Positions 12,452 through 24,325 of a stretch of DNA of 64,000 nucleotides are shown here, piece by piece. The notes beneath the pieces were generated by a model that was given only the letters and a program-made list of their open reading frames with translations, ran no database searches and was not told the origin of the DNA. The position numbers and the translations under genes are program-made. The number at the start of each line of letters is the position of its first letter. Position 1 is the first letter of the stretch. The DNA is from Deuterostichococcus epilithicus (taxonomy: Eukaryota > Chlorophyta > Trebouxiophyceae > Prasiolales > Stichococcaceae), in assembly GCA_033439295.1 (NCBI GenBank), contig JAVTLE010000007.1, forward strand, positions 744,001 to 808,000, in the 5' to 3' direction.

Positions 12452-12945
12452 ATGGAGGAGGTTGGGCAGGTGAGCTGCCTTGCATTACAGGGCAGCGCCG
12501 CTCCGTGCCCGTGCGCATGCATACGCAATGCATCGGCAGTCCTGTCAAGCATGCTTGTGCATCCACAGGCTCTCAGCATGTGCCTCTGCCTTCGCAGGCG
12601 AACGCGACGGCCTGCCCCTGGCACCGCTTCTGGGAGCAGGCAGCGGCCAAGGGCCTATCAGCAGCGGCGATGCGGGAGCACTATGACACGATGCAGACCG
12701 CCGCCGCCGCCAGCCCGCTGCTGTCCACGGCCGCCGCCGGCGTGATCATACCTCTGCTGCTGGCGTCCTGCACGGCGAAGGGGCGGCGAGTGGTGCTGGC
12801 GAGCCTAGACACGGCGCTTGCGTCGTTCCTATTGGTCTGCCTTCTGGGCGTCGTGCTCGGGCTGCCGTTCGGCGCCCTGTACCTGCTGTGGGTGGCAGGC
12901 GGCTACATGCTGCGCTTCATCGTGGCGTCGACTAGCCTTCTGTGA
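12452..12945 (+). CDS. Small hydrophobic membrane protein, unknown function
   Basis: Two exons, 12452-12469 (MEEVGQ) and 12598-12945, join in phase 0 through a GT-AG intron to give 121 aa. The N-terminal third is soluble (CPWHRFWEQAAAKGLS). Two or three hydrophobic segments follow: about residues 52-68 (LLSTAAAGVIIPLLLAS), 78-107 (a long stretch containing ASFLLVCLLGVVLGLPFGAL) and the tail to STSLL. A lysine/arginine-containing turn, CTAKGRRV, separates the first two. I do not recognise a family. The reading frame is continuous and ends with a clear stop. The alternative of reading from 12427 without splicing gives a less sensible N-terminus. Confidence 0.55.
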
Positions 12946-13300
12946 AACTGTAGGTCTCAGGTCGCATTCAGCTAGCTATCAGATGGCGCTGTCACTTTCG
13001 GCAACACATGGCGCTGCCGGCAGTGCCGGTACAGTAGGCGCCAATGACCATCGGCGCATTCAGACGGTCCTATTGGAGGATTGAGATGTAAAGATTCACC
13101 CAGTGTTTACAGGACATTGCTATTGATACAGGCAAGTTGCATTTAGAAATTTGGATTAGCTACCTGCTGTTCACTCCTGCTGCAAGCCGTCCCGCCCCTC
13201 ATATCTGTCTGCAGCACAGCTGGCATTAGCGTATCTCCATGCAGCCAGCAGCGACATCTGGACGAAGTGGCTCCAAAACGTGTGCCACGCTGCGCAGGCG
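12946..13300. other. Convergent intergenic spacer
   Basis: Between the small membrane protein and the 3' end of the double-CTLH gene. Nothing recognised beyond presumed 3' UTRs. Confidence 0.4.
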
Positions 13301-16300
13301 CTACTGAAAGAGGCTCTGTATCACCGCTTGCGGGTCGTTGCCATGCACCAGCAGCAGCTCGATCACCTGCATGCAGCAGCCCCAGCTGCGTCAAAAGATG
13401 TCGACCCGGTGCATGGGTCCGATGAGCTGCGCAGTGACCTATCAGCGGCGATGGCCTATCCAGCCTGTGCATTGCGCTGACCGCTGTGCACACAGCTTTG
13501 TGGCTGCACACTGCTCTGTGCACACTCCTGTGTGTGCGCTGCGGTGGCGGCTGCACACGGTGTACCTCAAGTGACGGGAGGTCACCACACCTGCACGCGC
13601 GACATGTTGGTGAACTCCATGGTGAGCACGATGTTGTCCTCGGTGACTTCGCCGTCGTCGCCGCCGTCACGCTCCATTTCGTCGTCTTCCTCCTCGTCCT
13701 CGGAGTCCAGACCCGCGTCCTCGCTGCCGCCGGCTAGCACGCCGCCCGCTTCTGCGCCGCCGGATACAGCAGGTGAGGGGAAGCCAGACAGGCGCGTCTG
13801 AGGAGACTGCACCGACAGAGGCGGCACGGGAGACTCTGCATGGCAGTCGCGCCCGACAGCTTTGATGCCGGCGGCTGCATGCGGAGCGACTGGGGAGGTG
13901 AGGGGCTGCGGCGGGGTCCATTCCGCCGCACCGGGAGGCGGCTGCGCCGGCGCGGCGCCGCCGTCGACGCCCGCACGCAGCGCTGCGATGCCGAGTGCGC
14001 CCTCGAAGCGGTCCCTGCACCGCTGGCGCTGGAAGTACGCCGCGTGCGTCGCCAGCAGCGTCGCCAACAGCTCCACCAGCCGCGGCTCCTGTGTGCAAGC
14101 AGGGTTCAGGGTTTTCAGCCCCGAAGTAATCAAAGCCTTTTCAAGGGATGAAGGCGCAGACCACCAGATGACACAGCGCCCCTGTTCCGCAGCCGCGGCA
14201 CTGGCAGCGTCGCTAGCAGCTGCGCCAGCCGCGGCTGCTGCGGATGTCACGCTCAGCTGCACTTCACGCAGGCCTGACAGGCGCGGCGCCTGTGCACAAG
14301 GAGGGGCCTCGCGGTTCGCCGCGTCATCCCAAGGCAGCCTTCGCCGGGCTGCAGAGCCAGCAGTGGGGACCGCAGCTCGCCTGCAACCCGAGAGCATCGC
14401 AGACCGACTTCTGCAGGCTGGCGGCGGCGGCAGCGCGGCTGACGGCGGGCGGCCCGCCCATCAGGATGGCGCCCATGGCCGCCTTGACCTCGGCCACTAG
14501 GCCCGCATCGCCGCCTGCCAGCGGCGACAGCGCGGCGCGCGCAAACGCCAGCGCCTCCTGCTGCCGGCCGGCCTCCACCAGCGCGGAAAACTGGCAGCGC
14601 CGCACCTCGAACAGCACCTGCGCGTCAGGGGTGGGGCGAAGATGTTCAGGACCTTCTGCTGTCATGCCCCCTGCCGACGCCTCCTGCGACCGGCTGCCTT
14701 CACGAGCGCCGGAAGAGTAGCAGCGCCGCACCTCGAACAGCACCTGCGCCAAACAGGGGTTGCATCCTATCTTGTCGGCCTTCGTCCCCCTTGCTTCGCC
14801 ACGGTGTCTCCTCACGGTGTCTAGGCTGGTGCAGTGGGATTGCTCCTGGAGCCTGTGCTGCCAGTTTTGCTGCGTGTTTCCTGCTATGCGACAGCTCCAG
14901 GAAGGACCCTCTGAGTCGGCACCGATATCCTATTGCTATTTCCGGTTGCTGGCGGCCATTGACGCCTGCCCCTATCAATCGCATCTTCACTCTGGCCGGA
15001 GGACCTATGGGGGCGTTCTGTCTGATCCTATGCGACCCCCACAGTGCGTGCGCGCAGCCGCCTTGCAAACAGCCGTGCCACCTTCGGGTGATTGTCGGTG
15101 AACTGGTCGTCCAGGCGCCGCAGCTCGGCCTCAACATCGTCAAAGCGCCCCGCCTGCGCCGCCTGCTTCACTTTGAGCGCCGCTGCGAACTTCTCCGTCG
15201 CCAGGCTGGCCGCCGCCGGCGCCGTGCCGTCCTGGCGGTGGGAGGCGGCCCATTCTTAATTTTGGAGGTCAGGTCGGCAGGGACACCATCTAGGCATCGC
15301 CGGTGTGCCTGGGTCGGTCAGACTGCGATGCGTCTCGTCTTGTGACCGGTTTCTGGGACTGTCCAAAGTGGGTCTGGCCGTGGCCCGAAGCAAGAACTTT
15401 CACACCGAGGCCCTGACATCAGCATGGCCGCCATGCCTCGCAGTATGCAGACCAAGTGCACAGTACAGGGCGGCGAAAGTCGCAATGAACGTCCCCCAGC
15501 ACAGCAAACCGAACGCGTGGCGCACCGCTGCGCCGGCCACAGGCTGCTGGTGCGTGTGCCAGCGCGCCAACTTTTTCGGCGGCGGGCTGCGCGAGCGCTG
15601 CCGGAAGTCTCGGCTGCTATCCTCGCCCTGCTCCTCTCGCGACGCTGCCACATGACATCGAGACCAGATGCGATGGGATCGACAGTTGAGACGAGCCAGG
15701 AATCCTGCTGGTTACGCTTGCTGCTGACCACACAGCATTAGTCCGCAGCCATCCGAATGCGACGCTGCCGATGTAGCAGCAGCTGCAGTGGGTTGAGCAG
15801 AGGGTGCTTGAAAGCGGGCAGTGCGGCGTTCAGGCAGATGAAGTCGCGCACCGTTCCGGGAGGGGCTGGTCGAGCGAGCCGAGGGCCGCTCCGCCAAGGA
15901 GTTTGGCTGCGCCTCGTCCTCCCCTGTGTCCATGGGACTGTCCAGCGGCGCGCGCACCAGGTCCCTGCACGCAGGCAAAGCGGGAATGCAACCATGCCTC
16001 GGGCCTCCCAACCGAGGTACAGGCAGGCCAGGATGGCTCGACGGCGACGCTTGCGCCACACTGACCAGGCTCCTACCCGACAAGAAAGCTTGCTCTTGTG
16101 TTGTTCAGATGAATGGGATTGAAAGGAGAGGAGGGAGGTCCAATGCTGAGAGGAGAAAACAGTCTCTGTACGATGTTGACGTACGATATGCACAGCAAGC
16201 GGAGCACCTTGAAACACTGGGACAACCCTGTGCAGGTTTATCTGCTCTGGCGACAACTTTGCGTGTCTGTCAACATGCCCACCTGGACAGCGCATACTCC

Positions 16301-18966
16301 CAGGCGAGCTCCTCCAGCAGGCCCGCATCGAGACGGAAGCAGCCCAGCTCAGCTGTCAGCGCCCGGTCCACATTGCCGCCCGAGCGCTTGAGCGCCGCTA
16401 TCGCGTCCTCCCGCGACAGCTCCGCCGCCTGAGTGGGGGGTCGCAAGATGTTTGCAAGTGGAAAGGTCCATTGCAATTCAGACACTATGCAGTCTGCAGT
16501 TGACACCCGAGGGACGTTTCTCGATTCATCGTCGATGCCATATGGTCGCTGTCTCATCGTTGCCAACGCCCCAGCCAAAGTGATAACTGCGTTTGCATTT
16601 ATTGTACTGCGCTGGATCGTGGCAAATATGACACTTGCGACCATGTGGCCCAGAGACGCCAACACAGCGTAGAAGCCCTAGCGTAGTGCATATCTCAAGG
16701 GTATGGGGGGAGTAGCCGTCCCTCGACAGCATGCTGCGACCGCGCCGCTTGCTGCGGCAACTCCGGCGGCTCCATGGCCAGATCATGAGGCCGGTCTCGT
16801 CGTCAGGTGAGGCACAGCACAGAGACAAAGACATCAGAAGAAACAGGTAGACAAGCACCTGGCTCAGGGCCTGGACGGCTGCCTCCGGGAAGCTGCCGCT
16901 GGTTTCCGGGTGCAGCGGCCGCGCGGCGCGCTCCGGCAGCAGCAGCTGGCCGGCCAGGGCGCAGGCGCCGCTGCAGCGGTGCCCCCCGCGGTCGCGCATG
17001 CCGTGGAAGCTGCGGGAGGTGACCAGCAGGTAGCGCAGCAGCGTGGAGAAGTCCGAGTCGAAGCCGCCTGCGGGGGTGCAGCGTGGCAGCATGAAGCGCA
17101 GAGGAGGAGCCTGTGTGAGTTCTGCCGAAGAGACTGGCAAGGCTTCCGAAGAAAGATGTGCGGGGCGTGCATGCAGCCCTGGCTGCACATCGAGGCAAAC
17201 TGCATTGCATGCTCGCCTGTCTATCGGACTCTGACACCGGCGCACATCTGCCAGTTGCGTTGCAAAGCTGGACTGCACAGCAGCAACTCCTGTCCAGCAC
17301 AAACAGCGAGCTGCAGCAGGCCATCACCGCTGTCGAGGCAGCCTTGCGGCAGTTCTGCGCCGTCCTGCACGGCCGCCGCCTGCTGTACATCACCGACAGC
17401 AAAGCAGCCGTGCTTGCGAGATCTCCATCATGCCGGGCACGCCCGGCATAAAACAGGACCGCCAGCATGGCTGCTTTGAACCCTCTGCACCAGCTGTTGG
17501 ACCTCTGCCGCCTCGTACAGCACTGCACCGTCAATGCCTGCTGGAACCAGCACCGCATAGCGGACTCGCATTACTCACTCACCTACGGCCTGCTGCAGGG
17601 TGCCCGCCAGCACATCCGCCAGCTTCTCCCGCTCCGACGGGCGCCACAGGCCCGCCACCGGCGAGTCCGTCGCCTCCTCGCCGAACAGGAACGCCAGCAT
17701 CACGCGCTTGAACTCTGAGTAGGCCTCTGGGTAGGCGTCCAGCGCCAGCGCCGCCAGTCCAGCCCGCACACAGGCTGCGCGGGGTGGAAGGGATTCCAAT
17801 TTCTCACTTAAAACAGGCGAATCCCAAAGGTGATTTAGGCAAGTTGAACGGTTTGACTTGAAACAATTGGAAATGTTCACCCTGCAGGGAGACTCTTGCG
17901 TGTGCCGCACGTGAATGCGGAGAAGTCTGAATGAATGCAGAGAAATCTGCGAGAGACCTGCAGCGGAGTCAAAACCAGGTGCCACGACAAACAACCCAGG
18001 CGAGGGCATCGTAGTGCAGCGACGCAGCCCTTGTCTGCACATGCACTGCCCACCCCCGTTGAACAACTGCCCCACCGCCGCCCACCGGCAAGGCCGTCCA
18101 GCACATAGGTTGCGCCCAGCAGCAGCATGCAGGCGGACCAGAGCTGCGACATGCTCACCAATGGCCTCGATGCACGATTTGCGCCGCAGCACTTCCACGA
18201 GCTCCTGCTTTTTCAGCTGGAACAGCAGCCGCTGGTCCTGCGCAGTCGCAAAGTACCCTTGTCAGAAGGAAGGTCGAGACTGCTACGAGTACAGACTGAT
18301 TCCCCAATTCACGCTCTGAGGCTTGCAGCCAAGGCGGCAGCACGGCGCTTCCCGTTGCTCACCCTCAACCCGCACGCCACACGGTTGCGTAAACCTCGAT
18401 GTAACTCGAGCAGCATGCTTCAGAAAAAGCTTCTGAGAGGCGGGCCTGCAGCGAGGTGGCATCGTTTCTGCCAACCACATGCGCATGCGCAAAGGCATGC
18501 AAATTGGGGGCTCTACGAGGCACATGCTTTCTGGAGGCACGCCTGCAGGACGGTTGCGTCCACAGCGTCGGCGGCACGCAGCCCGCCCTGCACGTCCGCG
18601 CTGCGGATGGCCTGCCGCACCGCCTCGCAGTCGCGGCGCGCCTGGCGGCCGGCGTCGCCGTCAGCGGCGTCATCGCCCTGCCATGCCAGATCGCAGGTGT
18701 GCTGTCTAACTCGCAGGAGGGCTAACGCTGCATTAGAGCAACACGCGCATTGGAGTTCTGACTCTGATCCAGCCGCAGATACAGTCACACGCCAGCTGCT
18801 GGGGAATGTAAAGGGTGAATGTTCTGCAGCGCAGACCGGCGCGCACCTCAACGATGTCCTCCACGACCATGTACTGCCGCACCAGCGTGTCCAGCTGCGC
18901 CAGGTTTAATGACGCCTGCTGGCCCTGGCCCGCCGGCGCAGCGGCCTGGTCCTGGTCGCCGCTCAT
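13301..18966 (-). CDS. Plant-type double CTLH/CRA-domain protein (RanBPM/GID-complex-like)
   Basis: Proteins of this family carry two CTLH/CRA helical modules like those of RanBPM and GID/CTLH ubiquitin-ligase subunits; the plant member's role is poorly known. Start MSGDQDQAAA at 18966 (exon 18847-18966, 40 codons). Later blocks: DQRLLFQLKKQELVEVLRRK (about 18180-18240), LDAYPEAYSEFKRVMLAFLF (about 17690-17750), FDSDFSTLLRYLLV (about 17030-17070), REDAIAALKRSGGNVDRALT (about 16350-16410), then the second module: QVLFEVRRCQFSALVEAGRQ (about 14560-14620), SVCDALGLQ ending at 14381, EPRLVELLATLLATH, YFQRQRCRDRFEGALGI (about 14000). An acidic linker precedes a UBA-like end, VIELLLVHGNDPQAVIQSLF, stop at 13301. 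Block order and spacing match the land-plant protein. One intron uses a GC donor (14380), and intron 14618-14743 begins with a copy of the next exon. Some middle exon borders are approximate. Confidence 0.82.
14594..14749 (-). repeat. Direct repeat bracketing a 126-nt intron of the double-CTLH gene
   Basis: Copies at 14594-14623 and 14720-14749 are identical over 30 nt (minus-strand GCGCAGGTGCTGTTCGAGG and onward). Weaker similarity continues for about 40 nt past them. The donor lies in the first copy and the acceptor in the second, both at CAG|GTG, so the intron 14618-14743 equals the repeat offset. Confidence 0.85.
17215..17600 (+). mobile_element. Retroelement fossil with RNase H-like remnant, antisense in a CTLH-gene intron
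   Basis: The plus strand carries a stretch with GRRLLYITDSKAAVL (around 17370-17415), which resembles the RNase H segment near the end of reverse-transcriptase polyproteins, possibly of DIRS type. A downstream stretch near 17530-17580 also recalls the end of that domain. The element is broken and old; no terminal repeats were seen. It lies opposite in sense to the host gene, in the roughly 500-nt intron between about 17085 and 17590. Family placement is tentative. Confidence 0.4.
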
Positions 18967-19549
18967 GGTCTGCTGCCGTGCGTGCGCATCCGCTGCTGAG
19001 CTCGCTGCAAAGGGGTTTCTGGCCCCCAGGCCGGCGGGCATGGATCGGGAGCAACGCAATCAGAGAACTGGAAGCTGTTTCAAGACCGGTTTCTCCGCTC
19101 AGCGCGGCCTGCTGCTGCAGGTCTGCGAGGTGCACTAGGGCAGGCTAAGGAAGAGCCGGGTTGCCGACCTCCAATAGATTTTGCCAAGCTGATGCAGGCG
19201 CTGTGGTATCTCGAGAGGCTGCAACGACTGACAACTTGGACGACTGATGCACGCTGCAATGACAGAGAGAGGCAACCTGTTTCGCGAGCAATTCCGAAAC
19301 AGGCACGTGTGCGCATGGCTCCCGGTCATCATGCGATGTTGCGAAGCACATTCTCATGTACTGGTATCTCATGGTCTCTTTGAATCACAATCAAAGCCAG
19401 CCGAGGCTGTTGTAAGAGCAGCAGCAGTCATAGCCTTGTCACGAGGATCTCTGCGACCCAATCACTTTGTCTTGGTGCTCTCACAAGCGATGGTTTTGCA
19501 CATCGACTCTTGGGCACTGCTCATACGATAACAAGGGAACACAGACAAG
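18967..19549. promoter_or_regulatory. Divergent promoter region (CTLH gene / EREX-like gene)
   Basis: A 583-nt spacer between two start codons facing away from each other. It must contain both promoters and 5' UTRs. No TATA box or known motif stands out by eye. Confidence 0.45.
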
Positions 19550-22500
19550 ATGAACGGCGGCTGGCGATACAGCGTCGCAATTCCTTCTTGGACTCAGGCC
19601 TCGCTGGAAGACGAAGATTCTGTAGTGGTAAGGGCACGTTGCAGACATATCGTTGTTATTACAAAACGTACTAAGCAAGACTTTGGCTTTGCAGCGACGC
19701 CCTGTCATCTCAACAATGCTGCTCGTATGATCGTGCTCCTCACCAGCGGCAGCACTGTTCTGCCCGCAGTTCTACAGGATCGAGGTCAGCATCATGCCGC
19801 CGGAGCATCACGGCGAGCCTCGCACGCGCAGCGTCCTGCGACGCTTCAGCCACTTCCAGAAGCTGCAGCGCATGGTGCGAGCCGTGCCGCGGGCGCACAA
19901 AACTGATTCTGATGGGCTCTGCCTTATTAGTGCGATGCACGCTGCTGATAGTGCTTGAAGGACACCTGCTTAGATGCGTACTTTGACTGGCTTGGACGTG
20001 ATTGCCACACAGCTCAATGCAGCACTCTCAAGGGCTGTCAAGATGCGGCCTTTTGTCATTCAAGTGCTCACCTCCTTCCTTCGCTGACGCACGCAGCTCA
20101 AAGAGGAGCTGGGCAAGGAGGCGGTCGCAGCGCCGGGCTTCGCGCCGCGGTGGACGCCCTTCAGCGTCTCCAAAAAGCCGGAGGCTGTGGAGCGGCGGCG
20201 GCGCGAGCTGGAGGCGTGGCTGTGGAAGCTCATCGCCGAGCCGCGCGCCGCCCGCTCGCGCATGCTCAACCAGTTCCTGGAGCTCACCGACGCCGCCCGC
20301 ATGGCGCGGTGAGAGATCTGCGACATGCCTGCTGAGACTGATAGTGGTGATTAGCTCACCGATGCCGCCCGCATGGCGCGGTGAGGAATTCGCTAAACCC
20401 CTCGGGTTTGGGAACCCTGATTGCGGCAAGGGTCATGATCGCAGCGGCCGCAGTCGCAGGGCAGGCGGTGATGTGACAGGCAGCACCACCCGCAGCGCGA
20501 GCGTTGGCGGCAGGCGCCCACTGGAGTCGACATGCCTCGCTGCAAGCGCAGGGTGCCGCAGCCGTCGACGGCGGGCGATGCGCGGCCACCGTTCACGCCG
20601 CCGGGTGCGCTGCGATCAGGCAGCGCCGCCAGCGCCGCAGGCTTCCCGGCGTCCGAGGAGGCGCTGTCCGACTTGGACGACACCGCCTCTGACACCTCAT
20701 TCTTTGCGGCAGGTGCGCGTCGCTGCTGCCAGATCGGTGTGCTGAGTGTCTGGGCAATGACACGCTGTGCCTGCATCAGGGAGCTGCATGCAAGGGACGA
20801 TGCATCATCAATTAGGTTTGCGCTGTGAACGACAGGCTTGTAATCGCTATACAGGCAGCAGCAGCGCGGGCGCGGAGCCGCATGCCCGATCTGCCGGCGA
20901 GCCCTTCCCGCCGCACCCGGGCGAGCCATTCGGCGACAGCTTCGGCGGTGGTGGCGGCCGCGAGGCCCCGGGCGGCAGCCCGGCGGGGTCCTCCGTCGCG
21001 GAGATGCGGCTGGGGCTGCGCGTGGAGCACCGCGGCAACATCCGGCGGTTGGTGCGCACGCTGCAGGAGCGGCTGGAGCGCGCCAGCCACGACCTGCAGG
21101 TGCGGGGCTGACTGGCTGATCGCTGGACAGTTTCGTGAACAGAAACCCTGCAACAAGGGCACGATCGGAAGCAAGTGCGGCTCGGCACTGTGAGCCTACA
21201 GCAATATGGCATTGCGATCCACAGGCCTTACTTGGCTCTACAATAATCTGTCTGTGCTGCTGATGTCCCACTGGACATGTCCCTCGAACAAGGGAATCAC
21301 TCGGTCCATCTGGAAGATCATCCATTTGAGAGTCTGTCAATCAAGCGTCCTGTCAATCGAGCATCTGTCAATCAACTAAACATTCAAGCATTGTGGCAAT
21401 GCACACAAGCACGAGGCCAGGTGAACAGTTTGCGAGGCCAAACCCCAAACCCCACATTCTTAAGGTTTCCTCACGGCAGGATGCGGTGGAGACCATGCGC
21501 ACGGACCAGGAGACGAAGCGGGGCCTATTTGTGCGCGTGACGGCGCTCGAGGCGCTCGCGTCCGCGCAGCCGGCGGGCGGCGGCCCGCAGGAGCCGCATT
21601 CGCTGGTGCCCCCAGGCAGCGACGCCGAGCTGGGAGGGCTGCTGGCGGCAGAGCGCCGGCGCAATCTGGACCTCCAAAAGGCCAGGGCTTGCAGCTGCTT
21701 TCGAATGTTGGCCGTAAACGACCCTGCAAACCATTGAAAGTGCAGGCCCGGCAGCATGCCGCCTCCTGGCACAGCGGACATGTCTAAGCCGGTATCATGC
21801 CCAACTGTCGGAGGTATGTGCACCTGCCGGAACCTGCATCGTGTATCGCGGGCTTGCCTGTCCACAGAGGGGAGACGCCATATGTGCTACATGGCTAGGT
21901 GGAGGCGCGAGGCAGTCGGCTGTAAATCATAGTTCATCGGCTGCAGGCACTGCAGGACGAGAGCGGGCGCATCATGGAGCTGCAGGAGCAACTGGCATCG
22001 CGCGCGGCGCAGTGGCCAACAGCGCCTGCCGATGACAGCGGCGTGGATGCGCGTGCATCGCAGCCGGAGGCCGCACCGGCCGCAGATACTACATCAGCGG
22101 CTGCATCAGCAGCTGCAGCTGCGCCAGACCCGGTCACATCCACTCAGGTGCTCGATTCACACCGTTCAGTCCCATGCTCGAGTGTTACCAGCATAAGCAG
22201 GCAGTCTGCAGGGGCAGCTGACGTGGCGCTTGCAAGTAAAGCTTGGAGCAGCGTCCAGATACGGGTTTCGACAACTGCCACATATTTCACCGACTGCGCG
22301 CGCTGCCCAACCTCCAGAACATGCATGCGATGCGCCCTCCTCCGTCGTTGCTCCCGCAGGGGGCCGAGTCTGCAGCCCAGCTTCGGGAGGCGCAGGCGCA
22401 GCTGCAGGCGGCGCGCTCGCAGCTGGCGGACGCTGAAGCCCAGAACCGCGCAAAGCAGAAGCTGCTGGCCAAGGAGGTCAGTTGTTCAGCCACGCCTTGC

Positions 22501-24004
22501 GCATCCTGCTCGCGATTCGCCGGTCCTGTAAACTCCCCGAGCTGCTGTTCCCGGGTGTAAGCGACCGGCTCAGGTTACACCTGACAGGCGCAGTCGGGGA
22601 GGGCCAACACGCAACCTTTGCAATGCGCATTGCACCTTTGCAATGCGCAGTGCATTGCGCCTGGTCGACGCCAAGCCGGCGCTGTGTGCAGGTCAAGTCG
22701 CTGCGGCAGCAGCTGGCGTCCGCAGTCGCAGCGGCGGGGGCTGCCGCGTCGGCGCCCGCGGCAATGGAGCTGGGACCTGAGGGCACAGCAGCAGCAGCAG
22801 CAGCAGCAGCAGAGACGGCAACGTTGGCGCCAGCGCCGTCACCAGCGCCAGCGCAGGCGCCCACGGCAGCCCCCCTGCAGCACAGGGTGCTGCTGGCCGA
22901 GGTGGCTGCGCTGCGCCAGCGGCTGGCGGACTGCGCCGTGGAGTCCATGGCGGCGGCATCAGAGCCGGGGCAGGACGGCGGCAGCACAGGCGAGTGTCCT
23001 ACAAGCGTTCGCAAACAACGAGAATGGCAAGTTGCAGGGTTGGGGGTGGAGGTGGGGAGGGGCAGGAGAATCTGGGGACCAGGGAGGAGAGCAGCAGCTG
23101 AGCGGTCGTGATGTCAAATATGCGTCGCGGAGTCTGCTGCGCTTATCCAGCTAGCGGCAGTGTCACCTCAAAGGGCAGATTCGGTCCGTGGCGTTGACTT
23201 TGCATGGTGGCGCATGGTCCTGGACCGCTCACTCTCTGTGTTGCGCCGTGCAGCCGGCGAGCAGCTGCTGCAGACGAGCGACGACCGCATACAGGCGCTG
23301 GCGGCGGAGGCGTCGCTGCTCGCCGAAGACCCGGGTATGTGGTTTATATATCATGTACCCCTTCTGCTTGCGAATGTGCATGCGTGCCTGAGCGCTAGTT
23401 GCGCCGACAGCTGCCGTTGTCTCTGTCGGCGCCCAGTTGAATTCGACTGCAGGCTCTGTGGCCTTCAGAGGCTTGCAGGCCTCATGTGCTCCCGTGCACC
23501 CGCAGGCAGCTGGAGTGAGGAGGAGCGGCAGATACGGGCGGCTTTCGCGACGGTGCTGCAGGAGAACGCGCAGCTGCACAAGGCCGTTAATGCCGCCCTG
23601 CGCGCCGGACACCCAGGCAATCTTGCCGGCGCTTCCAATTCTCAGGCGAGCGCAGGAGCTATTGAGCCGGCTGAATAGCACCGCGACCCAAAACTCTCAC
23701 GCGGTCCTGACAGTCGACCTGTTGCCCACGTTCATGATCTGCACGGGTCCGCTGAGTGCTGAACTTCCTGCGACACTGCTCCCAGGCTCAGCAGCGACAG
23801 GACTCTGGCGGCGCCCACTCGGTGTTCAGCCGCTTTGGAGGCGCCCTGGGCAGCGACAGGGGCCAGAAGCCTCCGGCAGGCGCCAGCCCGCCAAAGGACG
23901 GCTCCGCCTCGGCGCAATTTGCAGACTTCAAAAGCCGGCTGTCAAACCGCTTCAAGTCGGCTTCGTCGTCAGAGGCGCCGGACAGCTCGCAGCAGGGCGT
24001 GTGA
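19550..24004 (+). CDS. EREX-like PX-domain protein (endosomal Rab effector)
   Basis: EREX proteins bind phosphoinositides through a PX domain and act with Rab5 in endosome-to-vacuole traffic of plants. Twelve exons join in perfect phase to 696 aa: 19550-19627, 19770-19874, 20097-20308, 20552-20712, 20855-21099, 21480-21713, 21947-22147, 22360-22476, 22692-22989, 23254-23334, 23506-23645, 23786-24004. The PX domain covers about residues 5-130: WRYSVAIPSW, FYRIEVSIMP, RSVLRRFSHFQKLQR, then LNQFLELTDAARMAR. A Ser/Asp linker (SEEALSDLDDTASDTSFF) and LGLRVEHRGNIRRLVRTLQ follow, then a long coiled coil with an Ala/Pro-rich insert and the family's end block DRIQALAAEASLLAEDP. Introns after 22989 and 23645 use GC donors. 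Exon 7 could start at 21956. Exon 3's end is duplicated in the next intron. Confidence 0.88.
20353..20385 (+). repeat. Copy of EREX exon 3 end with donor site
   Basis: 33 nt identical but for one base to 20281-20313, which spans the end of exon 3 and its donor (GCATGGCGCG|GTGAG). Offset is 72 nt. Use of the second donor would run through an in-frame TGA, so the first is taken as real. Confidence 0.9.
21333..21376. repeat. Three spaced copies of CTGTCAATC in an EREX intron
   Basis: The 9-mer CTGTCAATC occurs three times within about 45 nt, at a spacing of about 14-17 nt, in the intron before exon 6. No function is apparent. Confidence 0.6.
22786..22812 (+). repeat. (CAG)9 microsatellite in EREX coding sequence
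   Basis: Nine CAG units read in the GCA frame as poly-alanine in the Ala/Pro-rich insert of the EREX-like protein. Length is likely polymorphic. Confidence 0.85.
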
Positions 24005-24283
24005 AAATTTCATGATGCAGGGCATTTGGTGTTCCAGAGCCATTCTAGGCACTCACGACACCCAAGCAATATCCGTCTTGCGATGCTGCGCAGCTGCAGT
24101 GGAATGAGGGCGTTGCCAGAAAGTGCAGTGTGGTTCGAGGCCTCCATTTTGTGGGACATGTGAAGAGTTGGAGGTAAAGAGATTTGGAGTGAAGAACGGC
24201 CACATATTCCTACCCTAGCGACAAGACATTTCGGCCAATAACACCGTGTGCTTTGGCCGTAGTTTCGAATTTCCCCAATGAAT

Positions 24284-24308
24284 ACGAGGAGTCGGGGGTA
24301 ATTCGGCC
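24284..24308 (+). repeat. Inverted repeat, left copy (partner 26139-26163)
   Basis: 25 nt starting ACGAGGAGTC and ending TAATTCGGCC; its reverse complement lies at 26139-26163 with about 23 of 25 matches. The pair encloses about 1.9 kb. No target duplication is visible at the outer edges. Confidence 0.7.
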
Positions 24309-24325
24309 GTCGGGGCAATTCGGCC
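24309..24325 (+). repeat. Inverted repeat, left copy (partner 24969-24985)
   Basis: 17 nt, GTCGGGGCAATTCGGCC, perfectly matched by the reverse complement at 24969-24985, with ATTT shared just inside. The pair encloses 677 bp. The sequence is related to the adjacent 24284-24308 repeat. Confidence 0.8.

Noticed and set aside
20353-20385. Second donor as the true end of EREX exon 3
   Set aside because: Extending to it crosses an in-frame TGA directly after the first donor.
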